Of a DNA stretch of 18,520 bases, positions 15,681 to 18,520 are shown piece by piece (the stretch's first letter is position 1; each line of letters begins with the position of its first letter). Made by a program: the position numbers and the translations under genes. The notes beneath the pieces were generated by a model. The model made no database searches and was not told the origin of the DNA. It saw nothing but the letters and a program-made list of their open reading frames with translations. The DNA is from JBDTVS01 sp040007095 (lineage in GTDB: Bacteria; Acidobacteriota; Vicinamibacteria; Vicinamibacterales; CAVVIG01), in contig JBDTVS010000236.1 of assembly GCA_040007095.1 (NCBI GenBank), positions 1 through 18,520 of the forward strand. Direction: 5' to 3'.

Positions 15681-16714
15681 TTTTTTCCTTTCTTTGCAGC
15701 GAGCTCGTTGTAGACCACCTCGACGAACATGTCGGTCGTCCACGGACCCGTGTCCGTGCCGTACTCGCTGCGGTAGCCGAGCGTCGGGTTGGCGGTCTTG
15801 ACCTCCGCGAGCGTCTTGCCCTGCTCGATCAAGTTCTGCACCCGGTCGCGCACGATGGTAATCGCGTCGCGATACTCCAGCAGATCGAGCTTGTCGTAGA
15901 CACGGCCGTGCCCGGGCACCAGGAACGTGCGGTCGGGATACCACTGTATCGGCAGATTGAGGATGCTCATGTCCATCAGGCGGTTCAGCGCGTCGAGCTC
16001 GCCCTGGACCGTGCCGCCGCGCTTAACGTCTATGAAAGGGAATCGTGTCGTGTCGACGATGTCGCCGGTCGCAATCACGTCGCCGCGGCGGAAGAACACG
16101 ATGGTATCGCCGTCGGTATGGGCAGCGGGCTGGTGGATGACCTGGATGCCCTCGCCGTTCAGGTACATGGAGTACTGGTGGTACGCGAAGGTCTTCGTCG
16201 GCCAGAGCGCGAGTGGGAACAGCGACTGCTGGCCCGTGGGAGCGGACATCCGCGTCAACACATTCTCGTGCGCGAGCACGCTGGCGGCACCGGCGTTGGA
16301 GACCAGATCGTCGCCCAACCCCGCGCCTGCGGCCACGGCACCCGGGAGAATGCTGAGCCCCGCCTTGGAGAGCTTTTCGTTGCCGCCGACATGGTCGGCG
16401 TCCATGCCGGTGCTGATGATGTAGCGGATCGGCAGCGGCGTCAGCCGGCGGATCGTCGCCAGCACCTTGTCCGCCATGGCGGTGGTACCGGAATCGACGA
16501 GGATCACGCCCTCGGGGCCGATCTGCACCACCACGTTGCCGCCCGCGCCACCGATCACGTAGAAGTTCGGCCGTAGCTGGACGACCTCGAGATCGCTCGC
16601 GGGCGCCTGTTGGGCAGACGCGCGACCGATCCACGTGCCGAGCACCAGGATGATCGCGACCGAGAAGAAGGCGCATCCGGCGGCCAGTCTGCCGCGTCCA
16701 ACCTGTCGTTTCAT
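15677..16714 (-). CDS. Exported metallo-beta-lactamase-fold protein with altered zinc-site 1
   Basis: This encodes 345 residues from ATG 16714 (GAG 7 nt upstream); a TTG at 16726 would add four. Residues 1-35 form a long signal peptide ending ASA. The fold is clear: NVVVQIGPEGVILVDSGTT (60-78), then the metal motif region STGMDADHVGGN (101-112), HTDGD (199-203), TGDIVD (216-221) and PGHG (267-270). The usual HxHxDH ligands read GxDxDH here: Gly103 and Asp105 replace the two site-1 histidines, while Asp107, His108, His199, Asp218 and His269 remain. The enzyme is likely still a hydrolase with a different metal site, perhaps mononuclear, but loss of activity is possible. It is the middle member of an all-exported gene row. 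The substrate is unknown; a lactone, ester or thioester is a guess. Confidence 0.92.
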   Translation of the reverse strand: MKRQVGRGRLAAGCAFFSVAIILVLGTWIGRASAQQAPASDLEVVQLRPNFYVIGGAGGNVVVQIGPEGVILVDSGTTAMADKVLATIRRLTPLPIRYIISTGMDADHVGGNEKLSKAGLSILPGAVAAGAGLGDDLVSNAGAASVLAHENVLTRMSAPTGQQSLFPLALWPTKTFAYHQYSMYLNGEGIQVIHQPAAHTDGDTIVFFRRGDVIATGDIVDTTRFPFIDVKRGGTVQGELDALNRLMDMSILNLPIQWYPDRTFLVPGHGRVYDKLDLLEYRDAITIVRDRVQNLIEQGKTLAEVKTANPTLGYRSEYGTDTGPWTTDMFVEVVYNELAAKKGKK

Positions 16715-16818
16715 CGGGTTTCTCAAATACCCGCAATTCTGGCTAGGAGTGTCCGCCGCGTCAAGGGCTCATTCTTGAAGAGTCGACTCAGCCGTCGGTG
16801 TCGCCCCCCCCAAAAGGC

Positions 16819-17709
16819 CTACTCCCACCCGCCGTTGCGTTTTTCCACCGGCAGGATCCGCATGAACGCTTCCACGGCGTGGATCTGACCGTCGTAGACC
16901 TTGAAGGCCTCCCACACCGTCAGCTGATCGCCGCCGCGCTCGCGCACGCCCCAGGCCATGCGCAGCCACACGATGCCCATGCGCTCATCCACCGCGATGA
17001 CGCGCGTCTGCACGTCACCGAGGCGCTCGAAGATCGCGAGCGACTGGGTGGAGATGTTCTGGCAGTCGGGCGAGAACTTGCAGTCCGGTCCGGCCATCAC
17101 CTGGCCGTTCTCGTAGCGATACGCGTCGGGCGCGAAGGGCGCGTTGACTGCGGCGAAGGTCTTCGCGGCATTGAGCCCTTGGGGATAGTGCAGCGCCGCC
17201 TTAATCGCCTCGTCCCGGGTGAGGAGCTGCCCGGGATGGGGCGCGTAGTTCATCCCTGCGCTCGGCGCACTCAGCCCGTCGATGTTGAAGATGAGCCCTT
17301 CCGCTCGGCCGCGTGTGGCGACCAGCTCGATTTCGGTCAGCTTGTCGGCCACCACCTTCAGCCGCACCACCAGCAGCACGGGGGCCCCAGTCTCCTCCAC
17401 GATGACATGGGCGCCCGCCACGCCAGCGCGCTCGTCGATGATGTCCTGGCGGAAGCCGCGCAGCCGCGTCACCGTGCCGACGAGGCCGACCTTCGCGAGC
17501 GGCTTCTCGACGGCATCTTCAGTCACGCGCAGGGTGTCGGCCACGGGCAGGCCCCTGACGTCGTGCTTCAACAGCGCAGCCAGCAGCTGCGTCACCTGGC
17601 CGCGCAGGCATTCGCGGTCACAGGTGGCTGGCTCACGCTGCGCCGCGCTCGCGGCGGCACCCCACGCGCAACAGACCAGCAGCAGTCCGGCGATCGTTCT
17701 GTTCTTCAT
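16819..17709 (-). CDS. Exported SnoaL/NTF2-like protein of two similar halves
   Basis: This encodes 296 residues. The ATG at 17709 follows a strong GAGGAGA ribosome-binding site by about 6 nt; the frame extends to a TTG at 17724. Residues 1-23 are a signal peptide. The mature protein opens with CDRECLRG (30-37) and continues with a helix plus curved-sheet pattern typical of SnoaL/NTF2-like domains; a second similar half starts near 165 with LTRDEAI and ends with the strand motif GQIHAVEAFMRILP. Extra cysteines occur in GPDCKFSPDC near residue 205, so disulfides are likely. Proteins with this CDRxCLxG opening are common and unnamed. NTF2-like folds bind small molecules or act as isomerases or dehydratases. 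It lies 104 bp upstream of the metallo-beta-lactamase-fold gene, same strand. Confidence 0.88.
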   Translation of the reverse strand: MKNRTIAGLLLVCCAWGAAASAAQREPATCDRECLRGQVTQLLAALLKHDVRGLPVADTLRVTEDAVEKPLAKVGLVGTVTRLRGFRQDIIDERAGVAGAHVIVEETGAPVLLVVRLKVVADKLTEIELVATRGRAEGLIFNIDGLSAPSAGMNYAPHPGQLLTRDEAIKAALHYPQGLNAAKTFAAVNAPFAPDAYRYENGQVMAGPDCKFSPDCQNISTQSLAIFERLGDVQTRVIAVDERMGIVWLRMAWGVRERGGDQLTVWEAFKVYDGQIHAVEAFMRILPVEKRNGGWE

Positions 17710-17810
17710 CGTCACTCTCCTCAATGGCCCCCATTCGTCTGGACCGGAGGCTCTCCAATTGCCTCAGCGACGGGAATGGAGGCCGGGGTGGTCCGGCGGG
17801 AGCGTCGGTG

Positions 17811-18167
17811 CTACTTGAGCATCACGACGACGACATCGTAGGCCCCGCCCATGTTGAGGAACTGATGCGGCGCGTTCTTCGGCACGTAGAACGTCGTTCC
17901 AGGCTCAATCCGGCCGGCGGTCTTCTGACCGCTGATCACCACCTCCAGATCGCCGGGCGTCACCTGGATGGCGATCTGGTCGTTCGGAACGACCTGCAGC
18001 GGCTCGCGGAAGCCGGCCGGCACGGTGAGCCGCTGAACCTGCACCCGGTCGTTGGTGACGAGCGACTTGCTCGCAAACGCAGGCCCGGCAGGCGCCTGCG
18101 TGCGTGCCGTCACGATGAAAGGAACGATCAGCATTCCCACGGTCGAAACCAAGATCAGCCTGCGCAT
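17811..18167 (-). CDS. Small exported cupin-like protein
   Basis: This encodes 118 residues. The ATG at 18167 is preceded by AGGAGGT at ideal spacing, which favours it over ATG 18182. Residues 1-22 form a signal peptide. The rest fits one small cupin barrel: the second cupin motif is visible as GTTFYVPKNAPHQFLN (90-105), close to the G-x5-P-x-G-x2-H-x3-N consensus. The first motif, which normally carries two His and one Glu for metal, is not present; His101 is the only histidine in the protein. It may be a binding or regulatory protein rather than a metalloenzyme. It is the first gene of the minus-strand exported cluster, 101 bp ahead of the SnoaL-like gene. A palindromic element lies 36 bp upstream of its start. 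Confidence 0.85.
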   Translation of the reverse strand: MRRLILVSTVGMLIVPFIVTARTQAPAGPAFASKSLVTNDRVQVQRLTVPAGFREPLQVVPNDQIAIQVTPGDLEVVISGQKTAGRIEPGTTFYVPKNAPHQFLNMGGAYDVVVVMLK

Positions 18168-18203
18168 GGCACCTCCTGTCATGTCGTCGATACGTTCGGG
18201 TCC

Positions 18204-18370
18204 TTAAACAGCCCGTCGTAAAAGTCCGTCTGCATTCGGCGAACGCTGCATCCCGCCTCGCGGCGTTGCTCAACGCTCAAATACTCTCGGTATTCTCGTG
18301 TTTCGCGCCTTGCGATCCGGGCGCATCATCCGCCTCGGTGCGACGACGGACTTTCACTCTGGGCTGTTAA
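18204..18370. repeat. MITE-like element with about 26-bp terminal inverted repeats
   Basis: The left arm (18204-18230) reads TTAAACAGCCCGTCGTAAAA followed by GTCCGTC. The reverse complement of the right arm (18345-18370) reads TTAACAGCCCAGAGTGAAAG followed by TCCGTC. They match except for one indel and four substitutions. Both ends are TTAA. The 167-bp interior contains further stems, for example AATAC/GTATT around TCTCG and an AACGCTGC/GCGGCGTT pair. No coding sequence is evident. This could be a miniature inverted-repeat transposable element, a REP-like repeat or a structured RNA. It separates the exported-gene cluster from whatever lies to the right. Confidence 0.6.
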
Positions 18371-18465
18371 CACACGTCGGTATCCTACATGGAGTGAGAG
18401 GCACCACTCGCGGGAGTCGGAGGCGTGGGCCAGGTTCAGCCGGTGGATCGACTGTCTACAGCACG

Positions 18466-18480
18466 CTAGTGTCGTGTCTC
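18466..18480. repeat. Short repeat CTAGTGTCGTGTCTC, copy 2
   Basis: It matches 4084-4098 at 13 of 15 positions. It lies near the window edge, followed by AGAAGTTGGTTG and then a hairpin (GGCGGG, GCAT loop, CCCGCC at 18503-18518). The 12 bases GCATCCCGCCTC at 18509-18520 also occur at 18248-18259 inside the palindromic element. A mobile-element end may begin here, but the window stops. Confidence 0.35.
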
Positions 18481-18520
18481 AGAAGTTGGTTGTCATTTTC
18501 CGGGCGGGGCATCCCGCCTC

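Noticed and set aside
16798..17841. 347-codon open frame on the plus strand
   Set aside because: Antisense to the SnoaL-like gene and without recognisable features.
18181..18235. 18-codon peptide frame reading out of the palindromic element
   Set aside because: Too short, no ribosome-binding site, and explained by the inverted-repeat arm.

Overview
The window looks like a high-GC chromosomal segment from an Acidobacteriota member, probably of the Vicinamibacteria type. This is an inference. It rests on a short Cys/His-rich exported protein next to a heavy-metal RND pump, exported proteins opening with a DLTGxW motif, a DUF2934-like protein, and the decayed tail of an FtsX/MacB-type permease of the kind expanded in that phylum. 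No tRNA, rRNA, CRISPR array, intact transposase or phage gene was seen.

Left part (1-6156). A truncated minus-strand gene encodes a class I SAM-dependent methyltransferase with an N-terminal signal peptide. A small DUF2934-like gene follows on the plus strand, then about 0.5 kb with no recognisable gene. Next come two plus-strand genes sharing an ATGA overlap: a roughly 400-aa protein with faint resemblance to the PvcA/Dit1 isonitrile-synthase family, and a GT-B (GT4-type) glycosyltransferase. They converge on a minus-strand polytopic GT-C type membrane glycosyltransferase. The three may form a small surface-glycan or glycosylated-metabolite locus.

Middle (6157-13950). After a gene-poor 0.6 kb lies a plus-strand heavy-metal efflux operon: a small exported Cys/His-rich protein, a CusA/CzcA-type RND pump, a TolC-family outer-membrane channel and a CusB-type adaptor. 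The last three genes are joined by ATGA overlaps. The pump carries a C-terminal extension with an extra membrane helix and a YtkA/FixH-like periplasmic domain holding a methionine-rich motif, so pump and periplasmic metal-handling domain appear fused. A hairpin about 130 bp after the adaptor is a candidate terminator. Beyond it is a frameshifted C-terminal remnant of an FtsX-like permease.

Right part (13951-18182). Five minus-strand genes all encode proteins with signal peptides: a small cupin, a two-part SnoaL/NTF2-like protein, a metallo-beta-lactamase-fold protein with altered zinc ligands, and two related DLTG proteins. The metallo-beta-lactamase gene and the first DLTG gene overlap by ATGA. 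This looks like a periplasmic or extracellular enzyme set of unknown substrate. Upstream of it sits a 167-bp palindrome-ended, MITE-like element, and the window ends near a short repeat that also occurs at the end of the glycosyltransferase gene.

The most notable items are the pump fusion, the PvcA-like/glycosyltransferase pair, the all-exported cluster with two degenerate metal sites, and the palindromic element.
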